Below, piece after piece: positions 1 through 8,645 of a stretch of DNA of 64,000 nt. The stretch comes from DATAOG01 sp963757395 (GTDB taxonomy: Bacteria > Pseudomonadota > Alphaproteobacteria > Geminicoccales > Geminicoccaceae). A program made the translations under genes and the position numbers. Where the stretch lies: contig CAVWRK010000011.1 in NCBI GenBank assembly GCA_963757395.1, forward strand, positions 403,573 to 467,572. Reading direction: 5' to 3'. Positions within the stretch are counted from its first letter, which is position 1, and every line of letters starts with the position of its first letter. The notes beneath the pieces were generated by a model that ran no database searches, was not told where the DNA came from, and saw only the letters and a list, made by a program, of their open reading frames with translations.

Positions 1-1905
1 AGCTTGGTGGCCGCGTCCCGCGGCTGCCCCTCCTTCACCGCTGGCGATGAATTCATGAGGTGCCGCTCGCTCATCAGCGCCATCGCAGGCGCCGATAGGA
101 AGGGAAGAGCAGAGCGTACTGCGCCGAGGGTCGCCAGCAGCAGGAAGTTAAAACCTACGTCTTCGAAGAACAGGATAGGCAAGTAGGGCATTGCCAGAAA
201 CAACAACCCAATGCAGGTTTCCGGCAGGGTAGCATGCAGGGCGCGGAAGCGGGAGCCTTTCGCCTTGAACTTTGGAGTGCGGCGCCATTTCAGCCGCCTG
301 TGGGACAAGCCGGCGAGCCCGGCTACCACCGCCACATAGGTCAGGGACAGACGGGCGATCTCTGCCCCAACCATATCAGCGGCACGGGTACAGCCCACAA
401 GACGGTAGCGATGGTAGGTGCGGATCAGCGGGGCTATGGACCCAATCGACACCGAGATCCAGAATGCCTGGGGCAGGGCGAGGCGTGGCAGACTCTCTGT
501 CACGTTCAAAAACCAAGACCGTGCCGGCTACGGCAACGCTCAACGCGGTACCCACAGCGCCCAGCAATGGGAGCAGGCTGCGGATGGGCTCAAGAAACTT
601 CGACCATCCGCCCAGCGACGACGGGGTTCCAAACGGCCTCGGGAGGCATAGCCTCCAGTGCTGGCGGACCTGTTGCACCGGCCCCCCCGTCCAGCGGTAG
701 CGTTGCTTCTTGAAGTCATCGAACGTCTCCGGGATTAGACCACGCCCGAATGTCTCGTGCAAATGGATGCCCTCATAGCCGCAAGCGCGGATGCGAATGG
801 ATATCTCCGAGTCCTCGGTCAGACACCATTCCCCCCATGGCCCGGCCTCGATCAGGGCACGGACCCTGAGCAGGCACATTGTGCCAACCGTATAGGCCGC
901 GTTGTACTCCTGGAGGCCCGGCAGGAGGACTTTGTAGTGGGGCATGTATTCGTAGTAGCACCAACGTAGATATCTGTTGTCCTCGAAGCTACGGTAATCG
1001 TGTGGTGTCTGTACGTAGCCAATTTTGGGGTCGTCAAAGAAGCCTACCAGGCGGCTGAGGAAGTCCTGCTCCGCGAAATAGTCAGCATCCACCACGGCGA
1101 CAAGCTCAACGTCCGGCGCTATGCGCTCTAAGCAGAAGTTCAGTGCACCAGCCTTTGCTCCGGCAAGGGGCGAGACGTGAAAGAAGCGGAACTTCTCTAC
1201 ACCTAATCGCGCGTTGATTTGATCACAGTGCTCGGCCAATGGGCGCCACAGAACATCATCCTCGGTATTGTTGTCACAAACGATGACCTCGAAATTCGAA
1301 TAGTCGAGCCGTGCCAGGCGGTCTAACGATGCCATGACCAGCTCCGGCGGCTCGGCGTAGCAAGGAACGTGGATGGACACTTTGGGAGCCGTCGATCTCG
1401 CGAAAGCGACCAGCGGCCGCGTCGCCCGGCGCCATGCACCGTGGGTGAGTAGCGCATCCTCGGCGAGCTTGAGAGCGAAGCCTAACCCAACGGGAAGCCA
1501 GGCGATGGCGAGGCCAATCTGGCATAGAACCAAGGTCCACACCGGGAAGCCCAAGTCTCGAAGAAGAAAGTAGAACCAAGGTGCGGAGACGCTCAACATG
1601 AGCGGCAGGAGCGCCATCTGCGTCGCGCCGGCTATGGTCAGCCTGGGCAGCAACAGCTTCAGGCCGAGGACGACAAGGACAGCAAGGCACGCGAAGAACA
1701 AGGCCCCGGCTCGATGCCCGGTGCTGAGCCAACCGGCAAGACCACTTAGCACGATGGAGCCGAGAAGCTGACTGGCTTCGCTGAGCCGTGACGCTCGAAG
1801 CTCGTGTGCCCTTGGTACGTTCCAGGTAACCAAAAGCGTGGCAACCAAGCCCAGGGTCGCCAGACATACCAGCCCAGGGTCGTAGAACTCTCGTGTCAGC
1901 AGCAT
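1..1905 (-). CDS. Membrane glycosyltransferase family 2 (cellulose-synthase-like), incomplete at left edge
   Basis: Processive GT2-type enzyme expected to polymerise an exopolysaccharide from UDP-sugars at the inner membrane. Hydrophobic N-terminal helices are followed by the GT-A core: a nucleotide-binding stretch near CDNNTEDD, the metal-binding DADYF, the acceptor-side TEDSE and the product-side QRYRW, the usual D,D,D,QxxRW set. The reading frame breaks near 475 beside runs of G. In the next frame (474 down to 1) the protein continues with hydrophobic segments such as FWISVSIGSIAPLIR and reaches the window edge without a stop, so the gene is frameshifted and truncated by the window. I chose the ATG at 1905 (MLLTREFY); an ATG 18 codons upstream is possible. 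Base composition looks lower in GC than the neighbouring genes, suggesting transfer. The polysaccharide made cannot be told. Confidence 0.82.
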
Positions 1906-2153
1906 CCCGGCCCCGCGACTAGGGACGCGCACTCTGGGCAGTCGTGGATGCGAAAGCAAGCGGCCTCGGCGAACGACAGGAAGGCGAGGTCGAGGCGGCC
2001 GCCGTCATAGAAATCGAACTGGCCGCCCGCCAGGCGGTCGAGTGCGTGGCTCAGCTGGCGGGTCAGATCGAGCGTCACCAGGTTGAGCGGCGGGTTGTTC
2101 AACGTCAGGACGGCGACCCCGTCCTCGACCTGGCAATGGATCAAAGCGTTCAT
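1896..2153 (-). pseudogene. Truncated enoyl-CoA hydratase, fused in frame to a CoA-transferase fragment
   Basis: The start codon overlaps the CoA-transferase stop as ATGA, the arrangement expected of a translationally coupled partner. The first 43 or so residues (MNALIHCQVEDGV, LTLNNPPLNLVTLDL) match the crotonase N-terminus. The sequence then switches abruptly, still in frame, to QFDFYDGGRLDLAFLSFAE, a copy of a segment of the adjacent CoA-transferase, and ends about 20 codons later. The catalytic crotonase core (oxyanion-hole loops, about residues 60-170) is absent, so this is a non-functional remnant. The break lies at the boundary with the lower-GC glycosyltransferase. It may be a genuine recombination scar or an assembly chimera; the sequence alone does not decide. 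Confidence 0.75.
1964..2022. repeat. 59-bp diverged copy of CoA-transferase coding sequence
   Basis: This stretch matches 2657-2715 inside the CoA-transferase gene at 55 of 59 positions, same orientation. The four differences include a Gly-to-Arg change, so it is not an exact duplicate and looks derived from a paralogue. It sits exactly at the break in the enoyl-CoA hydratase remnant. Confidence 0.8.
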
Positions 2154-3760
2154 CGGCTCCCCGCTCGGCATTTCGAAGTCTGGCGCATCGAAGCTCCGGC
2201 TTTGGCGCGGAACTGCGATAGAAGGTTCATCGGCTCGGCGCGGAACAGGCGCGGGTCCATGGGCGCGAGCGGCTCGGCGACCCGGATCTCGAAACCGATC
2301 CGCTCGAGCACGTCGCGGCGGACATCGATCCCCGGTGCCACCTCGGTGAGCACGAGGCCATCCAGCTCGAGCCGGAACACCGCGCGCTCGGTCACGTACA
2401 TCACCTCCTGACCGCGCTCCCGGGCATAGCGGCCGTTGAAGGTCAGCTGCTGGACCTCGGGCACCCACTTTCGGGTCCGGCCCTCCTGACGGAGCAACAG
2501 CCCGCCCGCGCCATCCGGGGCCGCGTCCAGCCCGCCGGTCGTGAGCGTCCCGGAAAAGACGACCTTCTGCGCGCCCTGGCTGATGTTGATGAAGCCGCCC
2601 GGGCCGTTGACGCTTCCGCCGTAGCGGCTGACGTTGACGTTGCCCGCGCGGTCGACCTCGGCAAACGACAGGAAGGCGAGATCGAGGCCGCCGCCGTCAT
2701 AGAAGTCGAACTGGTAGGGCTGGTCGGCCATCATGTCGTAATTGACGCCGGCGCCCGCGTCCTTGCCGCCGGCCGGCACGCCGCCGATGATGCCCTGCTC
2801 GACGGTCAGCGTCACTTCCCGCCAAAGGCCCTCTTCGGCCGCGACGTTGGCGATCCCGTTCGAGACCCCGAAGCCGAGGTTGACCACTGCGCCGGGAAAG
2901 AGCTCGAGGGCGGCGCGACGCGCGATCACCTTGCGGAGGTCGAACGGCAGGCGCGGGATCGCGGCCTCGGGCGCCCGCAGCTCGCCGGCATAGGCCGGGC
3001 TGTAGGGGGTCTGGTAGGTCTGCGGCTGGCCGGGTGCCACGACCACATAGTCGACGACCACGCCCGGGACCTTGACCAGCTTGCCGGGCAGCGTGCCTGC
3101 GGCCGCGATCCGCTCGACCTGGGCAATGACGATCCCGCCCTGACGCCGCGCCGCGGTCGCGATCGAGAAATTCTCGCCGAAGAACGCCTCCCGCTCCATC
3201 GTGAGGTTGCCGCGCTCGTCGGCCGTCGTGGCGCGGATCACCGCGACGTCGACCGGCAGCGCCCTATAGAGCAGGAAATCCTCGCCGCCGAGGGTCAGGA
3301 GCTCGACCAGGTCGTCCACAGCGCTCGGGCTTTGCCGGCCGCCGCCGTGGCGCGGGTCGACGAAGCTGTGCAGGCCGATGGTCGTGAGCAGGCCCGGGCG
3401 CCCGGCCGCCATGTCGCGCATCAGCTGCGAGAGCGTCCCCTGGGGCAGGGTGTAGGCCTCGATCCGGTCGGCCAGCGCCAGCTCGGCGAAGCGCGGGCAG
3501 TTGTTGAAGCCGCCGCTGATCACGCGGCGCGCGAGCCCGGGCTCGGCCAGCAGATTGAAGCCGGTGGTCTGCCAGTCGCCGAGCGAGACGACGCTGATCA
3601 GGGTCAGATCGCGCGGCGCCCCCTGCTTGAGAAAGCGCGCCGCGAGCGCCTCGATCACCGCCTCGGGCACGGCATGGCCGCCGCCCGAGCCGCCGAACAG
3701 CACCGCATCACCGTCGCGCACCAGCCCGGCGGCCGCCTCGGCATCGATCAGCTGCACCAT
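2150..3760 (-). CDS. Acyl-CoA:acetate/3-ketoacid CoA-transferase, fused alpha-beta type (YdiF-like)
   Basis: A 536-residue family I CoA-transferase that moves CoA between an acyl-CoA and a carboxylate through a glutamyl-CoA intermediate. Both halves of the family are in one polypeptide. The first domain carries FGGSGGGHAVPEAV near the N-terminus and ISGGFNNCP around residue 82; the second starts near residue 275 with FDLRKVIARRAALEL. The catalytic Glu is most likely in LTVEQGIIGG, about residue 320. Length fits the fused YdiF class. The stop overlaps the start of the enoyl-CoA hydratase remnant, so the two probably formed a short acyl-CoA catabolic operon. The substrate is not predictable. 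The reading frame is intact. Confidence 0.9.
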   Translation of the reverse strand: MVQLIDAEAAAGLVRDGDAVLFGGSGGGHAVPEAVIEALAARFLKQGAPRDLTLISVVSLGDWQTTGFNLLAEPGLARRVISGGFNNCPRFAELALADRIEAYTLPQGTLSQLMRDMAAGRPGLLTTIGLHSFVDPRHGGGRQSPSAVDDLVELLTLGGEDFLLYRALPVDVAVIRATTADERGNLTMEREAFFGENFSIATAARRQGGIVIAQVERIAAAGTLPGKLVKVPGVVVDYVVVAPGQPQTYQTPYSPAYAGELRAPEAAIPRLPFDLRKVIARRAALELFPGAVVNLGFGVSNGIANVAAEEGLWREVTLTVEQGIIGGVPAGGKDAGAGVNYDMMADQPYQFDFYDGGGLDLAFLSFAEVDRAGNVNVSRYGGSVNGPGGFINISQGAQKVVFSGTLTTGGLDAAPDGAGGLLLRQEGRTRKWVPEVQQLTFNGRYARERGQEVMYVTERAVFRLELDGLVLTEVAPGIDVRRDVLERIGFEIRVAEPLAPMDPRLFRAEPMNLLSQFRAKAGASMRQTSKCRAGSR

Positions 3761-3836
3761 CGGAAGATCGACCCGCTCGCCCCCATCGCCGGCAAGATGA
3801 CGGGTTGCCGCCGGGCTGTCGAGGTCGGACCATCGC

Positions 3837-4808
3837 TCAGAGCATCAGCTCCCAGGTCTCGCCTACGAGGTCGTGGCCGAAGCTCCGGTGCGGCGTGCTC
3901 TCGACCAGCCGGTAGCCCGCCCGCTCGTAGATCCGCCGCGCCGCCCCGAGGACGCTGTTGGTCCAGAGCCTGATCGTCCGGTAGCCGGCTGTCCTGGCGA
4001 AGCGCTCGCATTCCTGCGCCAGGCGCGCGCCGATGCCCTGGCCGCGCGCCTTGGGCTCGACCAGCAGCAGGCGAAGCTTCGCGATCTCGTCCGTGTCCTT
4101 CACCAGCAGCACCGAGCCGACGATGTCGCCGTCCCGCTCGGCGATCCAGCAGCGTTCGCGCTTCGGGTCGTGCTGCTGGATGAACCTGGCCGCGATCTCG
4201 GCGACCAGCGCCTCGAAGCGCTCGTCCCAACCGTACTCCTCGGCATAGAGCACACCGTGACGGTGCACGATCCAGCCAAGATCGCCCGGCCGATGGGGGC
4301 GGAGCAGGTAGGGCGTCCTCGGCTCGGGTCTTGGATCGAGCAGCCGCAGGAGCGTGTCCATGGCGTCCAGCAGGTGTTTCTGCTCGGGCTCCGACAGTTG
4401 CTCGAGCATGGCGCCGACCTCGGCACGCGACGCCTGATCGAGGGGTGCGAACGCCGCCCGGCCCGCATCCGTCAACCATAGGTGGTTCTGGCGGCCGTCA
4501 ACTGCCGATGGCGTCCGCCGGATCAGGCGCCTGGTCTCGAAGCCGCGCAGGATGCGGCTGAGATAGCCCGCATCCAGGCCGAGCTCGCGGCCAAGCTCGC
4601 TCGCCGCGGGCCCGTCCCGGTTGGCGAGCTCGTAGAGCACGCGCGCCTCGGTCAGCGAGAACGGGCTCTGCAGCAACCCCTCGTGGAGCACGCCGATGTG
4701 CTTGGTGTAGAAACGGTTGAAGCGCCGCACGCTTGCGATGCGTGGCGCAAGATCGGCGACGCGCTGCGCAGGATGCGCGCCGCGCCGCTCGAGCTTGGTC
4801 TCGGCCAT
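3837..4808 (-). CDS. MarR-family regulator fused to a GNAT acetyltransferase
   Basis: A two-domain protein of about 323 residues. The N-terminal half is a MarR winged helix (FSLTEARVLYELANRDG, then GLDAGYLSRILRGFETR as the recognition region and DGRQNHLWLTDAG as the wing). The C-terminal half from about residue 170 is a GNAT fold with the acetyl-CoA loop EPKARGQGIGARL and the typical IYERAGYRLVE ending. Such MarR-GNAT fusions form a recognised family and probably link small-molecule sensing to acetylation; the acetyl acceptor is unknown. I prefer the ATG at 4808 (MAETKLE) over one seven codons upstream because family proteins begin close to the helix. The frame is intact. It stands alone between the CoA-transferase and an SDR gene on the same strand. 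Confidence 0.88.
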   Translation of the reverse strand: MAETKLERRGAHPAQRVADLAPRIASVRRFNRFYTKHIGVLHEGLLQSPFSLTEARVLYELANRDGPAASELGRELGLDAGYLSRILRGFETRRLIRRTPSAVDGRQNHLWLTDAGRAAFAPLDQASRAEVGAMLEQLSEPEQKHLLDAMDTLLRLLDPRPEPRTPYLLRPHRPGDLGWIVHRHGVLYAEEYGWDERFEALVAEIAARFIQQHDPKRERCWIAERDGDIVGSVLLVKDTDEIAKLRLLLVEPKARGQGIGARLAQECERFARTAGYRTIRLWTNSVLGAARRIYERAGYRLVESTPHRSFGHDLVGETWELML

Positions 4809-4885
4809 GGTCGGCACCCTCGAAGGCAAGCGGGCCTATCCATGCCATTCTCAAGCATTTGATTGACTGGGTCAATGATCCAGGC

Positions 4886-5626
4886 TCAATCCATGACTTC
4901 CTGGCCGCCGTCGATGCCGAGCACCTGGGCGGTGACGTAGCCGTTGGTCATCAGATAGAGCGCGCCCTTGGCGCAGTCCTCGGCGTGGCCGATCCGGCCG
5001 ACCGGCAGGCGGGCCGCCATCCGCACGTAGCGCTCCTCCTTGTCGTGGGCGTGCAGGAGGTCGTTGAGCGGGGTGTCGCAGAGGCCCGGCGCGATCGTGT
5101 TGACGCGACAGCCGAGCTTGGCAAACTCCAGCGCCAGCGAGCGGGTCGCGGCATTGAGCGCGCCGTTGATGCAGGCGCCCATGATGTAGCCCTTGACCGG
5201 GCGCTTGGCGGCGACGCCGGTGAAGAACACGATGCTGCCGCCCGCGCGCAGATGGGGCCTGGCATCACAGGCGGCCCAGAACGGCCCCCAGAACTTGCTC
5301 TCGAAGGCTTCCCGCGCGGTCTGATCGGTCAGATCGTCGTAAAGGATCGGCTTCACCGTCGAGCCGGGCAGGACCAGATGGTCGAACGGCGCGCAGTCGG
5401 CCAGGAACGCCGCGACCGCCGGTCGGTCCTCGATCCGGAGCGCGCGCCAGGGCACCGCCCGCCCGCTGCGCCCGGTCAGCTGGCGCGAGGCTTCGGCCAG
5501 CTTCTCAGGCGTTCGCGCCGCGATCGCGACCACAGCACCGGCGTCGAGCGCGAGCTCTGCGGTGGCATAGCCCATGCCGTAGGAACCGCCGATGATCACG
5601 ACCTTCTTGCCCTCGAGCGAGCCCAT
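4886..5626 (-). CDS. Short-chain dehydrogenase/reductase with an atypical active site
   Basis: About 246 residues with an NAD(P)-binding Rossmann fold beginning MGSLEGKKVVIIGG. The dinucleotide motif GGSYGMG is intact and the C-terminal IDGGQEVMD is typical of classical SDRs. The catalytic region is unusual: where YxxxK is expected the sequence reads GYIMGACING, so the active-site lysine is replaced by alanine, and the serine position is in FFTGVAAK, offering Thr. Either this is a divergent or non-catalytic SDR, or catalysis uses other residues. An ATG 11 codons upstream exists, but the downstream one places the Rossmann strand where the family has it. Substrate unknown. Confidence 0.82.
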   Translation of the reverse strand: MGSLEGKKVVIIGGSYGMGYATAELALDAGAVVAIAARTPEKLAEASRQLTGRSGRAVPWRALRIEDRPAVAAFLADCAPFDHLVLPGSTVKPILYDDLTDQTAREAFESKFWGPFWAACDARPHLRAGGSIVFFTGVAAKRPVKGYIMGACINGALNAATRSLALEFAKLGCRVNTIAPGLCDTPLNDLLHAHDKEERYVRMAARLPVGRIGHAEDCAKGALYLMTNGYVTAQVLGIDGGQEVMD

Positions 5627-6219
5627 GCCCTGCCTCCCATCTGCGCTGCTGGCTGGCATCCGACGATAGCCGTGGCCGCCCGGCGCGACAACGACGGGTC
5701 GGCACGGCAGCGGCGGTCGCCGCCGTCAGTTCTCAGGCCTTTCCAGCCGCGCGCCAATCATGACGCCGTGGGCGAGGTTGCCGGGGCCGTTAACCAACGG
5801 TACCGGTCAGCAGCCGCGCACGCTGGTCAGCCGCAAGCGGCGATTGAGGGGGGCTCGGTGGTTTCGGGTTGCGCTGTCACGAGTTGACCCGAGGCTCGGG
5901 CGGCGATGCCCGAACTGCGCCGGTCGCCTCGGTGCTCGGCTGGTCGCTGGTCAGGGGGAGCTGCGCGACCGACTAGCCACGCCCCGAGGTGGCTAGACGC
6001 GCTGAGCGTGTGATCGCGACGGTGGTCGCGACCATAACCCCAGCCGCGAGCGTACTCTTGCTCGCCCGCCGAGAGACATCGTGCTGACGCACTGGCTGCG
6101 CACCGCACCACCCCTTGAGTTCCCTTCTAGCGCCCAGCGGTGCAAACTCGGGCCTCAACGGGTATCAAACCCGGACAAGACGCGCGGCGCCCGGTTCAAG
6201 CTGATCGGAGGGACGGCTG
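5627..6219. other. Intergenic region with two short inverted repeats
   Basis: No convincing gene is seen here. It holds an 8-bp perfect inverted repeat (CTAGCCAC at 5973-5980, GTGGCTAG at 5989-5996, 8-nt loop) and a second 7-bp one (TCGCGAC at 6014-6020, GTCGCGA at 6025-6031). Neither is followed by a T-run, so calling them terminators is weak. The right end must contain the start signals for the ZIP transporter. Confidence 0.45.
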
Positions 6220-6990
6220 GTGCCTCTTCTCGATGACGAGATCCTCATCAAGGTGGTTCCCGTCCTGATCGTCGTCGCCATCGCGCTGGCCGCCGGCTGG
6301 GCTCCCCTTCACCGGCGCGCCGGCGACGACCATGTCGAAGGCTACGCCCGCGGCGAGGCGCTCGCGGTCGGGGTCTTCCTCGGCGCCGGCATCATCCACA
6401 TGCTGGGCGACACGGCCTCCGATTTCGTGGAGGCCGGCATCACCTACCCGGTGGGCGAGGTGCTGTGTGGGGCCGTCATTCTTCTTCTGCTCTGGCTGGA
6501 GCACCTGGGCAACCGGCTGGCCGGTGCCCACGGCGCCAACGAGAGGACGGTACTCGCGATCCTCGCCAGCCTCATTCTCGCGTTTCACAGCTTCCTGGTC
6601 GGCGCCGCGCTCGGCACCGCAAGCGAGCTCTCGACCACGATCGTGGTCCTCGTCGCCGTGCTCGCCCACAAATGGGCGGCCGCGTTCGCGCTCAGTCTCA
6701 CGCTATCGCGCAGCCAACTATCATCGCGCAACGCAACCGCTTTGTTTCTAACCTTCGTGCTGATGTTCCCGGCCGGGGTCGCGGTCGGTGCTGGCGCCCT
6801 CGCCCTCACTGCGTCACACCCACTGTTCGAGCCGACCTTCGCCGGCCTCGCCGCGGGAACGTTCATCTATCTCGGGACTCTGCACGGCTTGACCAGCAGC
6901 ACGTTGATCGCGAAGTGCCAGCATTTTCCGCAGTTCGCCATGGTCGCCCTGGGTTTCCTCCTGATGGCCGTGGTCGCCATCTGGACCTGA
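6220..6990 (+). CDS. ZIP-family divalent metal transporter
   Basis: A 256-residue polytopic inner-membrane protein of the ZIP (zinc/iron permease) family, expected to import Zn2+ or another divalent metal. About eight hydrophobic helices are visible. The two signature helices carry AFHSFLVGAALG and VLAHKWAAAFAL, whose histidines form the metal path; a conserved HG (LHGLTSS) lies near the C-terminus. The start is GTG at 6220, supported by GGAGGG at 6207-6212 upstream at good spacing. There is no histidine-rich cytoplasmic loop, so metal specificity cannot be judged. It is a single gene between divergent or opposing neighbours. Confidence 0.88.
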   Translation: MPLLDDEILIKVVPVLIVVAIALAAGWAPLHRRAGDDHVEGYARGEALAVGVFLGAGIIHMLGDTASDFVEAGITYPVGEVLCGAVILLLLWLEHLGNRLAGAHGANERTVLAILASLILAFHSFLVGAALGTASELSTTIVVLVAVLAHKWAAAFALSLTLSRSQLSSRNATALFLTFVLMFPAGVAVGAGALALTASHPLFEPTFAGLAAGTFIYLGTLHGLTSSTLIAKCQHFPQFAMVALGFLLMAVVAIWT

Positions 6991-7221
6991 TCGTCAGCAC
7001 ATGGTCGATGCGGCAAGCCGGTTGGGAATCGTCGGCCGCTCGGCCGGCTAGCCCTGTTCTCCCCGCGGCGCGCGGTTGCTGCAACTCCGCTGCCTGGTGC
7101 CATCGTCGAGCCTCGGCGCGGCGAGACTGCGTGCTCGCCGCGATCCAGAGGGATTGTGTGCCGCTCCGAGCGTGGCACCAGACCACCTCGGCCCCAGCAC
7201 GAGGACGTTCGGCGCCGGTGC

Positions 7222-8058
7222 TCAGGGCTCGAGGTAGTGGGGCTCGGGGCGGCCGTGCAGGTCTTCGAAGTGGACCAGGACCGGCTCGCCGAGCGCGCAG
7301 GGCGCACCGTTCCGGAACGCCCATTCGCCCCGGTCGCAGTTCTCGGCGATCACATAACCGTTCAAATAGAAGCGCCGGTCGCCGCCCGAGCGGTTCGGCC
7401 CGGAGCCGTGGATCAGGTTCAGGTGCCAGAGCGCCACGTCGCCGGGCTCGAGGAGCAGATCGACCTTGCTCGCCGGGTCGAGCCCGAGCACACGGAGGTC
7501 GTCGTCGCTCAGGGCCCGGTCCATGACCCGGCCAGCCCCCTCGAAGCCGAGCTCGCCGAGCCTGTGGCTGCCCGGCAGGATCGTCATCGCGCCGTTGTCC
7601 CGACCATGATGGTCGATCGCGACGCCGGTCTGGACGTAGGAGCTGCCAGGCTCGCGGTAGGCCGTGCGCGGCCGCCGGAAGCGGATGTCCTGGTGATAGC
7701 CGAACTCGACGGCGGCCGCGCCCGGCGGCTTCCAGTGCATCTGATTGATGATCTGCTTCAGGTTCTCACCGAGCAGGGGGCCCAGGATCGCCAGCATGCG
7801 CCGGTCGGTGCGGTAGCGCGCGAGCACCGGATCGAAATAGGCCGGCCACTGCACCAGGCGCACGATCCGGCCGAGCCTGTCATCGTCGGCGATCCGGAAC
7901 AGCACGTTCTGATGGCGAAAGCTGGTGGGATGGCCGAGGCCCTGGGCGTAGACCCGATCGAAGGCGGCTGCCAGCTCCCGGACCGCAGCCGGCTCGAACA
8001 CGCCCCTGACGACGGCGTAGCCCAGCTCGTGATACTGATCGAGGTAGGCAGGATCCAT
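7222..8058 (-). CDS. Phytanoyl-CoA dioxygenase family protein (PhyH)
   Basis: A 278-residue Fe(II)/2-oxoglutarate-dependent dioxygenase. The facial triad is visible: HxD in FGYHQDIRFRR and the distal histidine in LWHLNLIHGSG, followed by the 2-oxoglutarate-binding Arg in RRFYLNGYV. Bacterial members hydroxylate diverse small molecules (phytanoyl-CoA, ectoine, phosphonates) and nothing here fixes the substrate. The frame is intact and it is transcribed leftward from the AT-rich region beginning at 8059, a likely promoter site. It has no operon partner within the window. Confidence 0.88.
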   Translation of the reverse strand: MDPAYLDQYHELGYAVVRGVFEPAAVRELAAAFDRVYAQGLGHPTSFRHQNVLFRIADDDRLGRIVRLVQWPAYFDPVLARYRTDRRMLAILGPLLGENLKQIINQMHWKPPGAAAVEFGYHQDIRFRRPRTAYREPGSSYVQTGVAIDHHGRDNGAMTILPGSHRLGELGFEGAGRVMDRALSDDDLRVLGLDPASKVDLLLEPGDVALWHLNLIHGSGPNRSGGDRRFYLNGYVIAENCDRGEWAFRNGAPCALGEPVLVHFEDLHGRPEPHYLEP

Positions 8059-8331
8059 CCGGTCCTCCAGGCGGCATCAGGGCGACCAGGGGCGCCCCCG
8101 CCCGACTGGGCTAACAGACGGTCGTTAAGAAGCCTCGAAGCAGGCGCGGCCACCGCTGGCGCGGCGCCCTCCCGCCTGATCACGATTGTTGGCAAGCGGT
8201 TAGTCTATATTTTTAATTTTTCAGATTAAGTTGCGTGACAGTTTCGGTCAGCCGCGATTCGGCGATCGCAAAAGTTGCGCAACGATGACACTTTGGTTGA
8301 GCAGGTTGACAGAAGTTCATCGATTTGCCCC

Positions 8332-8360
8332 TTGACCTGCCGGGACAGCTCGCCTAAAAC
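8332..8360 (+). promoter_or_regulatory. Sigma70-type promoter for the candidate structured RNA
   Basis: TTGACC at 8332-8337 and TAAAAC at 8355-8360 are separated by exactly 17 bp. No protein gene follows on this strand before the end of the convergent lysR, so the promoter would drive the hairpin-rich region starting near 8367. Confidence 0.55.
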
Positions 8361-8366
8361 TCCGCT

Positions 8367-8628
8367 ACCCAGATTCTCCAAAAAAGAGCGCCGGACCCGA
8401 GGGCCCGGCGAATTCATCAGGGAGGCTTAACGTCTGGGAGACGTGAGGATCACCGATCCTCAAAAGCTTCAGGCATCGCACCTGAAGCACGAGACTGGTC
8501 TCTTCAGGGACAGAGCCCAATCCCGCCACAGCGAGGACCGCGGAAACGCCGTCCTTGCTGCAATGCACAATATAGTCGGATGATCGCGGCTCGACCAGAG
8601 CTTGCGTGCATGGCTGCTATGAATTTTT
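8367..8628 (+). ncRNA. Candidate structured non-coding RNA of unknown class
   Basis: Consecutive stem-loops follow the promoter. They are CGCCGG/CCGGCG (8389-8410), CGTCT/AGACG (8431-8443), TGAGGATC/GATCCTCA with a 3-nt loop (8444-8462), GCTTCAGG/CCTGAAGC with a 7-nt loop (8466-8488), GAGAC/GTCTC (8491-8502), and a long helix AGCGAGGACC...GTCCTTGCT closed by GCG-GAAA-CGC. The GAAA tetraloop occurs on the plus strand only, which agrees with the promoter direction. ATGCAC and GTGCAT further on can close another arm before TTTTT at 8624-8628; both ends are guesses. I do not recognise it as 6S, tmRNA, RNase P, SRP RNA or a known riboswitch. A GTG-initiated 46-codon reading frame from 8443 is possible but resembles no protein I know. 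From 8059 to 8331 only an AT-rich stretch near 8195-8230 stands out. Confidence 0.5.
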
Positions 8629-8645
8629 GCAACGCTGTGGCGTGG

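Noticed and set aside
8443..8583. GTG-started 46-codon gene in the hairpin-rich region
   Set aside because: The Shine-Dalgarno-like GGGAG is only two bases from the GTG and the product resembles nothing known; consecutive stems behind a promoter fit a structured RNA better, though this is not excluded.
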